Shown piece after piece: positions 7,246-16,199 of a stretch of 30,698 nucleotides of DNA. The stretch covers positions 1 through 30,698 of the forward strand of contig CAWEEP010000060.1 of NCBI GenBank assembly GCA_963808125.1, read 5' to 3'. This DNA comes from CAWEEP01 sp963808125. GTDB taxonomy: Bacteria; Chloroflexota; Dormibacteria; Aeolococcales; Aeolococcaceae. Position 1 is the first letter of the stretch. Every line of letters begins with the position of its first letter. A program made the translations under genes and the position numbers. A model generated the notes under the pieces. That model did no database searches, was not told the origin of the DNA, and saw only the letters and a list, made by a program, of their open reading frames with translations.

Positions 7246-8520
7246 GTGACTGTGAGAATGCCCGTGAGCGGGCCGGCGGTGGACGATCCCTGGCTCAACG
7301 CGCAGCGTCAGTTCGACGCGGCGGCGGACCTTCTGGAGCTCGACCGCGGGGTGCGCGGCTTCCTCCGCGAGGTGCAGCGCCAGCTCATCGTCAACTTCCC
7401 CGTCCGGATGGACGACGGCTCGATCCAGATGTTCGAAGGCTACCGGGTGCAGCACAACCTGTCCCGCGGACCGACCAAGGGCGGCATCCGCTACCACCCC
7501 CAGGTGACCCTGAGCGAGGTCAAGGCACTGGCCATGTGGATGACCTGGAAGTGCGCCGTGGCCGGCCTTCCCTTCGGCGGCGCCAAGGGCGGGGTGATCG
7601 TCGATCCAAAACGCCTCAGCCTGGCGGAGCGCGAGCGGCTGACCCGCCGCTACGCCGCCGAGATCGCCGTCCTCATCGGCCCCGAGCGCGACATCCCCGC
7701 CCCCGACGTCAACACCACCCCCCGCGAGATGGCCTGGATCATGGACACGCTGTCGATGAGCGAGGGGTACTCCGTGCCCGCCGTGGTGACCGGCAAACCG
7801 CTCTCGGTGGGCGGGAGCCAGGGCCGCAACGCGGCCACCGGCCGCGGCGTCGCCATCGTCGCCCGGCTGGCCTGCGAGCGGATGGGACGCGACCCCCACG
7901 ACCAGACGGTGGCGGTGCAGGGATTCGGCAACGCGGGCACCTTCGCCGCCCGCCTGATGGCCGAGGATGGTTTCCGCATCTGCGCCGTCTCCGACACGGG
8001 GGGCGCCATCCACAGCGACCACGGGCTCGACGTGGCGGCGGTGGTCGAGCACAAGCGCAGGACCGGGTCGGTCGCCGGATTCCCCGACACCCTGGCCATG
8101 AACAGCGCCGACATCCTCGAGGCGCCCGTCGACGTCCTCGTCCCGGCGGCGCTGGAGAACCAGATCACAGCCCAGAACGCCGGGCGCGTCCAGGCCCGGC
8201 TGATCCTCGAAGCGGCCAATGGGCCGACCACCCCCGACGCCGATGAGATCCTCGCCCGGCGCGACATCACGGTCGTCCCCGACATCGTCGCCAACGCCGG
8301 GGGCGTCACCGTCTCGTACTTCGAATGGGTGCAGGACCTCCAGTCCTTCTTCTGGGAGGAGCCGGAGATCAACAAGCGGTTGGAGCACGTCATGACCGGG
8401 GCCTTCCAGTCGGCCTGGGAGACGTCGGCGCGGCTCTCCGTCCCGCTCCGTCTGGGAGCGTACGCGGTGGCGGTGCAGCGGGTCGCCCAGGCCACCATCG
8501 ACCGCGGCATCTACCCGTGA
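7246..8520 (+). CDS. gdhA: Glu/Leu/Phe/Val dehydrogenase, probably glutamate dehydrogenase
   Basis: Interconverts glutamate with 2-oxoglutarate and ammonia using NAD(P). The 424-residue protein shows GPTKGGIRYHP (Lys78), MTWKCAVAGLPFGGAKGGV (Lys102, Lys114), PAPDVNT with catalytic Asp154, and the Rossmann loop GFGNAG at 226-231. An Asp after the second Rossmann strand (CAVSDTGG) favours NAD over NADP. Length is that of the roughly 420-residue hexameric class. I chose GTG 7246 because GGAGG lies 8 nt upstream; GTG 7252 and ATG 7258 are in frame just behind. It is convergent with uxuB (7 nt between stops). A perfect 21-nt inverted repeat lies in its upstream region. Substrate could also be another amino acid, but the motifs fit glutamate. 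Confidence 0.93.
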   Translation: MTVRMPVSGPAVDDPWLNAQRQFDAAADLLELDRGVRGFLREVQRQLIVNFPVRMDDGSIQMFEGYRVQHNLSRGPTKGGIRYHPQVTLSEVKALAMWMTWKCAVAGLPFGGAKGGVIVDPKRLSLAERERLTRRYAAEIAVLIGPERDIPAPDVNTTPREMAWIMDTLSMSEGYSVPAVVTGKPLSVGGSQGRNAATGRGVAIVARLACERMGRDPHDQTVAVQGFGNAGTFAARLMAEDGFRICAVSDTGGAIHSDHGLDVAAVVEHKRRTGSVAGFPDTLAMNSADILEAPVDVLVPAALENQITAQNAGRVQARLILEAANGPTTPDADEILARRDITVVPDIVANAGGVTVSYFEWVQDLQSFFWEEPEINKRLEHVMTGAFQSAWETSARLSVPLRLGAYAVAVQRVAQATIDRGIYP

Positions 8521-8527
8521 CCACCCG

Positions 8528-9922
8528 CTATCGCTGAGCGGCCTCCATCTCCCGGCACATCTCGGCGACGCGCCCACACAGCGCGTCGTCCGAGCCGAGG
8601 CCGGCCTCGACGGCCTCCAGGACGGCTCGCGCCGCCGGGCGGAGCTTGCCGCTCACCAGCGGGACGAGTTCCGCCGCCCGGGGATCGCTGACCTCCTGGC
8701 CGTGCCGGAGATGGGTCAGCCAGGCACCGAGGATGCGCACCGCCCCCCGGGGAGCGGACCGGCCGGCGGCCCGGTGGCGGTCGATGACCGGGGCCACCCG
8801 CTGCGCCAGCTTGAACGAACCGTCGCGGGCGATGAGGCGGAGCGGGTGGGCGATGCGCGGGTTGGCGAAGCGCTCGAGCAGCGCGGCGCGGTATCCCACC
8901 ACCTCCTCCGCAGGGAGCCGCAGGACGGGGACGACGCCGTTCCACCATTCCTCCAGCCACGCCCGGCACCGCGGGTCGGCGGCGGCGTCGGCGACCGTGG
9001 TGTGGCCGAGGGCGCCTCCCGCGTACGCCAGCAGGGAGTGGCCGCCGTTGAGCAGCCAGAGCTTCCGCTCCGCATACGGCGCCACGTCGGGGACGAAGCG
9101 GGCGCCGGCCGTCTCCCAGGCGGGCCTGCCCGCCGGGAAGGCGCCCGCCAGCACCCATTCGCTGGACGGCTCGGCGACGGCGGCGCAGAGGTCCTGACGG
9201 CCAAGCGCCTGCCGGACCAGGGCCAGGTCCGCTCGGGTCGCCGCCGGGGTGATGCGGTCGACGACGGTGGAGACGAACGAGACGTTCTTCTCGGCCCACT
9301 CCGCCAGCCGGTTCCCCGCCGCCTCACACATCTCCAGGACGACGGTCCGGGTGGCGACGCCGTTGCCGATGAGGTTGTCGCAGGGAACGACCGCGAGAGG
9401 GCCGGCGCCCGCCCGGCGGCGGGCGCGCAGACCGGCGGCGAGGCGGCCGGGCATGGTGCGGAGGGCCGGTTCCGGGAGGTCGGGCTGTGCCCGCTTGCGG
9501 AGGAGTGCAGCGTCGGAGGCGACGTCGGGGTCGGCGCGATCGAGATGCCCGGAGGCGTCGAGATGGTACCCGGCCTCGGTGACGGTCAGGGTCACCAGGC
9601 CGACGCGCGGCGAGGCGAGGCGCGCCGTCCACACCCCGGTGTTGCTGCCGTCGTGGGCCTCGGCGATGGCGGCGACCACCTCCATCCGGTCCTCCGCCGG
9701 ACCGCGCACGACCAGCGTGTAGAGGCCGTCCTGGGCGGCCAGCAGGGCCGCGGCGTCGGGGCTGCGGCCGGTGAAGGCGGCGATCCCCCAGGGCTCCGCG
9801 GCGGCGTGCTGCGTGTACCAGGCCTGGTGGGAGCGGTGGAAGGCGCCCAGGCCGAGATGGACGGCGCGCACCGGGCGGGGCGGGCCGGAACCCGCCCAGA
9901 CGGCGCGGCTCAGGCGGTTCAA
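8528..9922 (-). CDS. uxuB: D-mannonate oxidoreductase / fructuronate reductase (mannitol dehydrogenase family)
   Basis: Reduces fructuronate to mannonate with NADH, the middle step of the glucuronate pathway. The 464-residue polyol long-chain dehydrogenase has VHLGLGAFHRSHQA at the N-terminus (nucleotide loop), NLIGNG, VVDRITPA, and the catalytic K-x4-N-x2-H motif in KLWLLNGGHS (Lys287, Asn292, His295). The family also contains mannitol, tagaturonate and arabinitol enzymes; UxaC and ManD upstream decide for fructuronate reductase. Start is TTG 9922, overlapping the uxaC stop as TTGA. Upstream in-frame sequence is not family-like and the next candidate start cuts into the nucleotide-binding strand. 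No ribosome site is visible, which fits coupled re-initiation. Confidence 0.9.
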   Translation of the reverse strand: MNRLSRAVWAGSGPPRPVRAVHLGLGAFHRSHQAWYTQHAAAEPWGIAAFTGRSPDAAALLAAQDGLYTLVVRGPAEDRMEVVAAIAEAHDGSNTGVWTARLASPRVGLVTLTVTEAGYHLDASGHLDRADPDVASDAALLRKRAQPDLPEPALRTMPGRLAAGLRARRRAGAGPLAVVPCDNLIGNGVATRTVVLEMCEAAGNRLAEWAEKNVSFVSTVVDRITPAATRADLALVRQALGRQDLCAAVAEPSSEWVLAGAFPAGRPAWETAGARFVPDVAPYAERKLWLLNGGHSLLAYAGGALGHTTVADAAADPRCRAWLEEWWNGVVPVLRLPAEEVVGYRAALLERFANPRIAHPLRLIARDGSFKLAQRVAPVIDRHRAAGRSAPRGAVRILGAWLTHLRHGQEVSDPRAAELVPLVSGKLRPAARAVLEAVEAGLGSDDALCGRVAEMCREMEAAQR

Positions 9923-11334
9923 AGGCGGAATACGCTGCGGGGGAGCCGGTACGCCAGGTCGACGGCCACCTCCGCCGCCTCGTCCTCGTCCAGCCGGTGC
10001 TCGGCGACCAGCCGGCCGAGGAAGGCGCAGTCGACGCGCCGCGCCGCGTCGTGGCGCACCGGGATGGAGCAGAACGCGCGCGTGTCGTCGACGAAGCCGC
10101 TGGTCTTGGCGAAGCCGGCGGTGTCGGTCACCGCCTCGCGGAAGCGGAGAAGGGCACCGGGGGTGTCGAGGAACCACCAGGGCGCGCCGAGGTAGACGGA
10201 GGGATAGAAGCCGGCCAGCGGCGCCAGCTCGCGTGACCAGGTGGTCTCGTCCAGGGTGAAGACGACCATGCGGAACCTGGGGTGCGTCCCGTGCAGCTCG
10301 AGGAGGGGACGCAGGGCGCGGGTGAACTCCATCGCCACCGGGATGTCGGCGCCGCGGTCGGTGCCGTACTCCCTCCACGTCGGCGGGTGGTGGTCGCGCA
10401 GCACACCCGGGTGCAGCTGCATGACGAGGCCGTCGTCGCAGGACATTCGGGCCATCTCGGTGAGCATGTTGCGGCGGAACTCGACCTGCTCGGCCGGCGT
10501 GGCGACGCCCCGCAGCGCGGCCCTGTAGATCCTCTCCGCTTCCGAGGCGGAGAGATGCGCCGCCGCCGCGTCGGGAGGACCGTGGTCTGTGGCCGTGGCG
10601 CCGTTCTGCTTGAAGTACGCGCGCCGGGCTTCCAGTGCCTCGATGAAGCCGCCATAGCCGGCGGTGTCGACGCCGGTGGCGCGGCCGAGGTCCTCGACGC
10701 GTTGCCGCCAATCCGGCAGCGTCGGATCCAGATAGCGGTCGGGCCGGAAGGTCGGCACGACGCGGCCCTTCCAGGTGTCGTCCTCCCGCAGCCGGCGGTG
10801 GGCGGCAAGGTCGCTGCAGGGGTCGTCGGTGGTGGCGAGGACCTCGAGGTTGAATCGTTGGTACAGGGCGCGGGGGCGGTTCTCGGGGAGCGCGAAGCGA
10901 TCGACCAGCCGGTCGTACAGCAGATCGGCGTCCGCCTCGGACGGCCGGATCGGCACGTCGAAGACCCCGGCCAGCGCGCCCTCGATCCAGAAGCGGGAGG
11001 GGGTCCCGCGAAACGCGTCCCAGTGCTTGCAGAGGAGCCGCCATGTCTGCCGGGGGTCGCCCGCCGGGCCGCTCCCGTCGCCCCGGGGGATGCCCAGCTC
11101 CGAGAGCGGGACACCCTGCGCGTGGAGCATTCGCGTCACGTAGTGGTCGGGGGTGACAAACAGTGAGGCGGGATCGGCGAAGGGCCGGTCGTCGAGGAGC
11201 AGGGTGGGGTCCACGTGGCCGTGGGGGGAGACGACGGTCAGGCCGCGCACGCGCTCGTACAGATGGCGGGCCACGTCCCGGGTCACCGCGTCGGCCGGGA
11301 ACAGCCGGTCGGGGTCAAGCTCGATCCGCGTCAC
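9919..11334 (-). CDS. uxaC: glucuronate isomerase
   Basis: Isomerises glucuronate to fructuronate (and galacturonate to tagaturonate); cytoplasmic, amidohydrolase-superfamily TIM barrel. The 471-residue length is exact for the family. Visible motifs: PHGHVDPTLLLDD with the HxH metal-site pair near the N-terminus, DHYVTRMLHAQGV, LEVLATTDDPCSDLAAHR, MQLHPGVLRDH, FTLDETTWSRELAPLAG, the YLGAPWWFLD block and SVFRL at the end. Start is GTG 11334, overlapping the ManD stop as GTGA. It is the middle gene of a three-gene hexuronate operon. Confidence 0.96.
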   Translation of the reverse strand: MTRIELDPDRLFPADAVTRDVARHLYERVRGLTVVSPHGHVDPTLLLDDRPFADPASLFVTPDHYVTRMLHAQGVPLSELGIPRGDGSGPAGDPRQTWRLLCKHWDAFRGTPSRFWIEGALAGVFDVPIRPSEADADLLYDRLVDRFALPENRPRALYQRFNLEVLATTDDPCSDLAAHRRLREDDTWKGRVVPTFRPDRYLDPTLPDWRQRVEDLGRATGVDTAGYGGFIEALEARRAYFKQNGATATDHGPPDAAAAHLSASEAERIYRAALRGVATPAEQVEFRRNMLTEMARMSCDDGLVMQLHPGVLRDHHPPTWREYGTDRGADIPVAMEFTRALRPLLELHGTHPRFRMVVFTLDETTWSRELAPLAGFYPSVYLGAPWWFLDTPGALLRFREAVTDTAGFAKTSGFVDDTRAFCSIPVRHDAARRVDCAFLGRLVAEHRLDEDEAAEVAVDLAYRLPRSVFRL

Positions 11335-12552
11335 CAGCTGTGGACCGTGCCGTCGACAAGTCGGTTGGTCGGAAGGTAGGCGCGCTGGTACGGGAATCGC
11401 GCCGCCAGCTTCTCGTCGATGTCGACGCCGAGGCCCGGCTCCTCGCCCGGATACAGGGAGCCCGTGGCGAAGCGGTACGAGTGGGGGAAGACCTCGTCGG
11501 TCTGTGCAGTGTGGCGCATGTACTCCTGGATGCCGAAGTTGGGGATGGCCATGTCGACGTGGAGCGCGGCGGCGAGACAGACTGGCGACAGGTCGTTGGC
11601 GCCGTGCGAGCCGCTGCGCACGTGGTACAGCTCGGCGAGCGCAAAGATGCGGCGCAGGTGGCTGATGCCGCCGGCGTGCACCACGTCGGTGCGGATGTAG
11701 TCGATGAGCTGCTCGGTGATGAGCCGCTGGCAGTCCCAGATGGAGTTGAAGACCTCCCCCACCGCGAGTGGCGTCGTCGAGTGCTGCCGGATGATGCGGA
11801 AGCCCTCCTGCAGCTCGGCGGGAACGAGGTCCTCCAGCCAGAACATCTGGTACTCCTCGACGCGCTTGGCCAGCCGCGCCGCCTCGATGGGCGTCAGCCG
11901 GTGGTGCGCGTCGTGCAGCAGCGCGATGTCGAAGCCGTACTTCTCCCGCACCGCCTCGAAGAGCGCCGGCACCTGCTGCAGGTAGCGGGCGGTGGACCAG
12001 TCCGACGTCTCCTGCGTCACCGCGTCGCCGGGCACGTAGCCGGATTCGCGGTGGGCCGCGTCCGGGCTCACGCCGTAGATGGAGCTGATGCCCTGGATGC
12101 CGACCTGCACGCGCACCGCGGTGTAGCCGAGCTCCAGGAACCGGGCGACCTCGTCGAGCACCTCCGGGATGGTCTCCCCGTTGGCGTGCCCGTACACCGT
12201 GACGCCGTCACGGCTGCGGCCGCCGAGCAGCTGGTACACCGGCATGCCGGCGGCCTTGCCCTTGATGTCCCAGAGGGCGGTGTCGACGGCGGCGATCGCC
12301 GTCATGGTGACCGGCCCGCGGCGCCAGTAGCCGCCCTTGTAGAGGTACTGCCAGGTGTCCTCGATGCGGTGCGGCGTCCCGGCCGATGAGGAGGGGGCAG
12401 AGGTGATCGGCGAGGTAGCTCGCCACGGAGAGCTCACGCCCGTTCAGGGTGGCGTCGCCGATGCCGGTGACGCCATCGTCGGTGGTCAGCTTCAGCGTCA
12501 CGAAGTTGCGGCCGGGACAGGTGACGATGACCCTGGCGTCGACGATCCTCAC
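11331..12552 (-). CDS. manD: D-mannonate dehydratase, ManD (enolase superfamily), one frameshift
   Basis: Dehydrates D-mannonate to 2-keto-3-deoxygluconate. This is the enolase-superfamily ManD/RspA type, not the UxuA type. With one indel corrected near 12372 (LLIGRDA | HRIEDTWQYLYKGGYWRRGP) the protein has 406 residues, the usual ManD length. Metal ligands Asp214 (LLHDAHHR), Glu240 (WLED) and Glu266 (VGEVF) are present, with Arg147 and Tyr159 at the positions known to be catalytic in characterised ManD proteins, and His216 and His316 (GSHGAND). Start is GTG 12552 with AGAGGTGAG before it. It heads the manD-uxaC-uxuB operon, 51 nt behind the helicase-nuclease gene on the same strand. The single indel in an otherwise perfect gene is probably a sequence error. 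Confidence 0.92.
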
Positions 12553-12603
12553 GCTCTCACCTCTGCCGTCTTGAGGCCGGTGCCCGGCCCCGGCGTCCGC
12601 CCA

Positions 12604-15600
12604 TCATAGGAGCCCGGGCGCAGCCGGGCCGGTGGATTCCGCCCATTCAACATATGAACACAGGCTGTTGACGAGCCGCAGCTGTTCGGGCGTCCGGCAC
12701 CGTGCGCACAGCAGAGCGGGAGCGCAGACGACGACGGCGAGGGCCTGGGCGCGGGAGACGGCGACGTTGAGCCGGTTGCGGCTGTAGAGGAACTCCAGGT
12801 TGCGAGGCAGGTCCTCCATGCTGGACGTCGCCATGGAGTAGACGGTCACCGGCGCCTGCTGGCCCTGGAACTTGTCGACGGTGCCGGCGCGGGCACCCCC
12901 GGGGAGGGCCTCGCGCAGCCGCTGGACCTGCGCGTTGTAGGGGGCGACCACCAGGACGTCGTCGAGGGTCAGCGGGCGCGGCGTCCCGCCGGCGTCGCTC
13001 CACGAGGCCCCGACCAGAGAGCTGACGAGCCGCGACACCTCGGCGACCTCCTCGGGTGACCATGTGCGGTTTCCCGCGTGCGGCGTGGGCACGTGCCGCA
13101 GGCCCATCAGTGGCAGCCCGTCCTTCGCCTCGAGGCGGTGCTCGGAGCAGGCGGGCACCGCCAGCAGCCGCCGGTCGTAGAAGGCGGCGGAGACGAAGCC
13201 GCACACCAGGGGGTGCATGCGGCGTGTCGTGGGCAGGAAGACGCCGCGGTCGGGAGGGATCGTGTCCAGGCCGCGCAGGACGTGCTCGAGCGCCGACGCC
13301 TCCGCTCCCGGCGGGTGGATCCCCCGCGCCGGCTGGGCGAGCTGCTGAGGGTCGCCGAGGAGCACCAGGTTGCGCGCCGCCGAGCCCACGACGCAGGCGT
13401 CGGCCAGCGACATCTGCCCCGCCTCGTCGATGACGGCGGCGTCGAGCAGGCCGTCCAGCGCCTCCGCGGCGAAGAACCATGAGGTGCCGGCGACGACATC
13501 GGCGTCGCCCGCCTGAAGTGCCGACGCGGCGGCCTGCGCGGAGACGGCGGGCCGCACACCTGCCACCGTGGGATCCTCCCCCTCCCGGCACTTCTGGAGG
13601 ATGCGAACAGCCTGCCCCCTCGCGGCGGCGACCCGCGTCACCTCCTCCAGCAGGTGGCCGATGGCGCGGTGGGTGAAGGCCGACACGCCGACCTTCCGCC
13701 CCCGGGCCACCAGGTCGACGACGACCTGGGCCCCGGTGTACGTCTTGCCGCATCCGGGGGGCCCCTGCACCGCCAGGCACGAGCCGTCCAGGTCCGCGAC
13801 GAGGCGGCAGGTGCCGGCGACGGGATCCTCGCCCGCGCCGAGGAGCGCCCCGGCCGGGGACCCGCGGTGCAGGCGGGGCGCGTCGCCGATGAGGAGATCC
13901 CGGGACGCCGAGTAGGGGCCCTCTCCGACCATCGCGTTCGCCGCGACCCAGGTGGCGAGCCGTTGGAGGGCCGCGCGCTTCCCCCTCGTGTCGATCGGCG
14001 GCGGCGGGATGAGGGACGACGGTTGTCCCCGGGCCTCGTGGGCGCGGCCACGCTTCAGCTCGATCCAGCCGCGGTCGCGGTCGATGGCGACCACCTCGCC
14101 GGCCGGCTTGCCGGTCCGGGGGTCGCAGGGGGCCTCGCCGACGTCCAACCTGTACTCCTGCGACGGATCGAAGGAGTAGCCGTGCACCGTGCCCCGGTCC
14201 ATGGGGCGCAGCGCGCCCGCGTGGGTGAGGCCGCCGACCGCGTCGGCGTCGTCGAGGAGTTCCTCGTCGCTCATGGCGCAGCGGCCGAAGAACTCCCACC
14301 ACTCCGACTTGTCCTCCCGCCGGTGCCAGTCGAGGAGCTGGGCGAGCAGCCATCGCGCCCGCTCCTCCCCGGTCCACGCCTCCCGGTCCTCCGCCAGGCC
14401 CGCGGTCAGCGAGGCCGCCAGGTCGCGGGTGGCCGACATCGCCAGCGAGAGCGCCTCCGACGGCATGCCCTCGCGCTCGGGCGGGCGCGCGATCCCGGTG
14501 CCACCGCGCACCGCCAGCTCATCCCGCAGTTCCTCCAGCCAGTCGCGCAGCAGCCGCGTCGACACGCAGTCGCGCTCGTTGTAGTCGGCGATGTCGTCGA
14601 GGATGCGCTGGTCGGGCGTCTCCAGCCACTTCTCATAGGCGACGATGCTCGACCCGGCGTCGGCGATCGCCTCCTGGCGCTTGGCCATGTAGAAGACCTC
14701 GAGGCTCTTCAACGAGTAGCTCTCGCGGGAGACGCGGACGCCCTGGCGCACCGCCTGATAGAGGTCGATGAGCACGCCGCCGCGGAGGAGACGGTCGACC
14801 TCCTCCTCGCGGGTGGCGTGACGCCCCATCAGCTTCTTGAGCGCCACCGGTTCGTAGGTCGCGTAGTGGTAGACGTGCATGGCCGGATCGCGGTCTAGCC
14901 GCTCGATGAGGAAGTCGACGAGCCCCTCGAACGCGACCTTCTCCTGAGCGCGGTCGTGGGCCCAGAAGGGGTGGAAGAGCGTGCCGTCGCCGGCGATCTC
15001 GACGACGCCGAAGAGGTACTCCAGCCCCCCGTCCAGGACGAATGGGTCGCCCTCGATGTCGAAGAACAGGTCTCCCGCCGAGGGGGGCGGGAGCGACGCC
15101 AGGCCGATGCCGGGAAGGGGCATGTCGAGCAGCTCGTGGCGGGGCGTTCCGGTGCTGCGCTCCTCCATCTGGAGACGGGCCTGCTGGCGGAGGCGGGACC
15201 AGGGCGCGGCGCCCATGTCGGGCCTTGGCCTCTCCGGCGCCACCGCCAGCGCCGCCACCGTGGTGATGCCGGCCGCCACCATGCGCCGCGTCTGATCGCG
15301 GCCCATGCCGGCGACCAGCGACAGGTGGTCGTCGGCGCGGCGCCGCGCCATGCAACGGTCCCGCCAGCGGCACTCGTCGCAGTGCTCCACGGGGTCGGGG
15401 TAGGTCACCACCGGAATGCCCAGGACCGTCTCCTCGAGACGCCGCCGCGCCGCACGGTGATAGGCGGCGCAGTCGGCGAGACGGTGCGTCTCGCGCACCC
15501 CGCTGCCGAGGAGGACGTGGATCCTCTCTGGGGCTGTGCCCTGGAGCCGCTCGACGTGGAGCGAGTACTCGCACATCTGAAGGAGCGCGCTGACCCGCAC

Positions 15601-16029
15601 CGAGCGGGCGAGCTTGGCGTCGGCGACCTCGTACGACCAGTCGCCCAGACGGCTGGGTGCGGGGACCCGGAGGAGGAAGTCCGCCCGTCCCCGCCAGGTC
15701 CCGTCGAAGAAGGCCGCCTGGTAAACGACGTCCGCGCCCGCCCGCATGGCGGCGAGGGTCTCCGCCTCCGCAGCCAGAAGCCCTTCCCGGCTCTCCTCGT
15801 GGTCGCCAATCTCGACGATCATGGCGCCGCCGGCCCGGAGGAGGGCGAGCTGGGAAGCCTCGTGGGCCTCGCCGCGGCGCGCCAGCAGGTCGAGCTCCGG
15901 GTCCGCCCGCTGCGGACGAACCAGCTCCCCCCGGGTCGCGGCCAGCTCCAGCTGAGTGAGGTGCTCGCAGACAAGGGCGCCGACGAGGTCGGTGGGGCTG
16001 AGGACCACGCGCCCGTCGAGGCGGTTCAT
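12604..16029 (-). CDS. TM0106-type RecB-like nuclease fused to RNase H-fold domain and SF1B helicase
   Basis: A 1141-residue DNA/RNA-processing enzyme. Residues 1-230: Cas4/RecB-like PD-(D/E)xK nuclease, with GRADFLL (Asp117) and YEVADAKLA (Glu134, Asp137, Lys139), plus an iron-sulfur staple from Cys21 and Cys217/220/226 (CDECRWRDRC), the one-plus-three pattern of Cas4 and AddB. Residues 234-265: a helix-hairpin-helix-like stretch. Residues 320-500: RNase H-fold domain of the YprB type (DIEGDP Asp324/Glu326, LIDLYQ Asp422, NERDCVSTRLL Asp487). Residues 680-1120: UPF1/DNA2 helicase with GPPGCGKT (756-763), IDEAGQ (867-872), GDPQQL (892-897), VDKFQGQQ (1051-1058) and NVAVSRAQ (1088-1095). I start at ATG 16029; upstream in-frame sequence is Arg/Pro-rich and not family-like. 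Whether it serves repair or phage defence is open. Confidence 0.92.
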   Translation of the reverse strand: MNRLDGRVVLSPTDLVGALVCEHLTQLELAATRGELVRPQRADPELDLLARRGEAHEASQLALLRAGGAMIVEIGDHEESREGLLAAEAETLAAMRAGADVVYQAAFFDGTWRGRADFLLRVPAPSRLGDWSYEVADAKLARSVRVSALLQMCEYSLHVERLQGTAPERIHVLLGSGVRETHRLADCAAYHRAARRRLEETVLGIPVVTYPDPVEHCDECRWRDRCMARRRADDHLSLVAGMGRDQTRRMVAAGITTVAALAVAPERPRPDMGAAPWSRLRQQARLQMEERSTGTPRHELLDMPLPGIGLASLPPPSAGDLFFDIEGDPFVLDGGLEYLFGVVEIAGDGTLFHPFWAHDRAQEKVAFEGLVDFLIERLDRDPAMHVYHYATYEPVALKKLMGRHATREEEVDRLLRGGVLIDLYQAVRQGVRVSRESYSLKSLEVFYMAKRQEAIADAGSSIVAYEKWLETPDQRILDDIADYNERDCVSTRLLRDWLEELRDELAVRGGTGIARPPEREGMPSEALSLAMSATRDLAASLTAGLAEDREAWTGEERARWLLAQLLDWHRREDKSEWWEFFGRCAMSDEELLDDADAVGGLTHAGALRPMDRGTVHGYSFDPSQEYRLDVGEAPCDPRTGKPAGEVVAIDRDRGWIELKRGRAHEARGQPSSLIPPPPIDTRGKRAALQRLATWVAANAMVGEGPYSASRDLLIGDAPRLHRGSPAGALLGAGEDPVAGTCRLVADLDGSCLAVQGPPGCGKTYTGAQVVVDLVARGRKVGVSAFTHRAIGHLLEEVTRVAAARGQAVRILQKCREGEDPTVAGVRPAVSAQAAASALQAGDADVVAGTSWFFAAEALDGLLDAAVIDEAGQMSLADACVVGSAARNLVLLGDPQQLAQPARGIHPPGAEASALEHVLRGLDTIPPDRGVFLPTTRRMHPLVCGFVSAAFYDRRLLAVPACSEHRLEAKDGLPLMGLRHVPTPHAGNRTWSPEEVAEVSRLVSSLVGASWSDAGGTPRPLTLDDVLVVAPYNAQVQRLREALPGGARAGTVDKFQGQQAPVTVYSMATSSMEDLPRNLEFLYSRNRLNVAVSRAQALAVVVCAPALLCARCRTPEQLRLVNSLCSYVEWAESTGPAAPGLL

Positions 16030-16121
16030 CGGCGCCCATTCTCCGCCTGCACCGGCGCCCTGGCTCGGCCGCCGCGGGGAGGAGTGCCGCATGCCCGGAT
16101 CCAGCCCCGCGGGAGCCCTGG

Positions 16122-16127
16122 TAGGCT
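16122..16127 (+). promoter_or_regulatory. candidate -10 for the membrane protein gene
   Basis: TAGGCT in the divergent region between the helicase-nuclease and the membrane protein. The start codon is about 70 nt downstream. No good -35 is visible. Confidence 0.25.
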
Positions 16128-16129
16128 GC

Positions 16130-16155
16130 GCGCCCGGCGGATGCGCCCGGCGGAT
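16130..16155. repeat. 13-bp tandem direct repeat
   Basis: GCGCCCGGCGGAT occurs twice head to tail in the intergenic region between the helicase-nuclease and the membrane protein, immediately after a TAGGCT hexamer. It could be a slippage duplication or a doubled protein-binding site. Confidence 0.6.
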
Positions 16156-16199
16156 GGTGTGAGAATGGGCGCCGAGATGGCTGTCACGGGGGGTGGGTC

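Noticed and set aside
7072..8577. 501-codon minus-strand open frame over glutamate dehydrogenase
   Set aside because: Antisense shadow without protein-like features; the plus strand holds the dehydrogenase.
9923..11044. N-terminal extension of the fructuronate reductase frame to 838 codons
   Set aside because: The extra part lies in the wrong frame of uxaC and is Arg/Pro-rich; the TTG at 9922 fits family length.
13654..14898. Long open frame (414 codons) antisense to the helicase-nuclease
   Set aside because: Shadow of a GC-rich gene: Arg/Gly/Val-rich composition with no domain, while the opposite strand carries clear motifs.
2344..16029. A single defence island formed by the Mrr-like protein and the helicase-nuclease
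   Set aside because: Ten kilobases of metabolic genes separate them, and no phage, plasmid or methyltransferase genes occur between.
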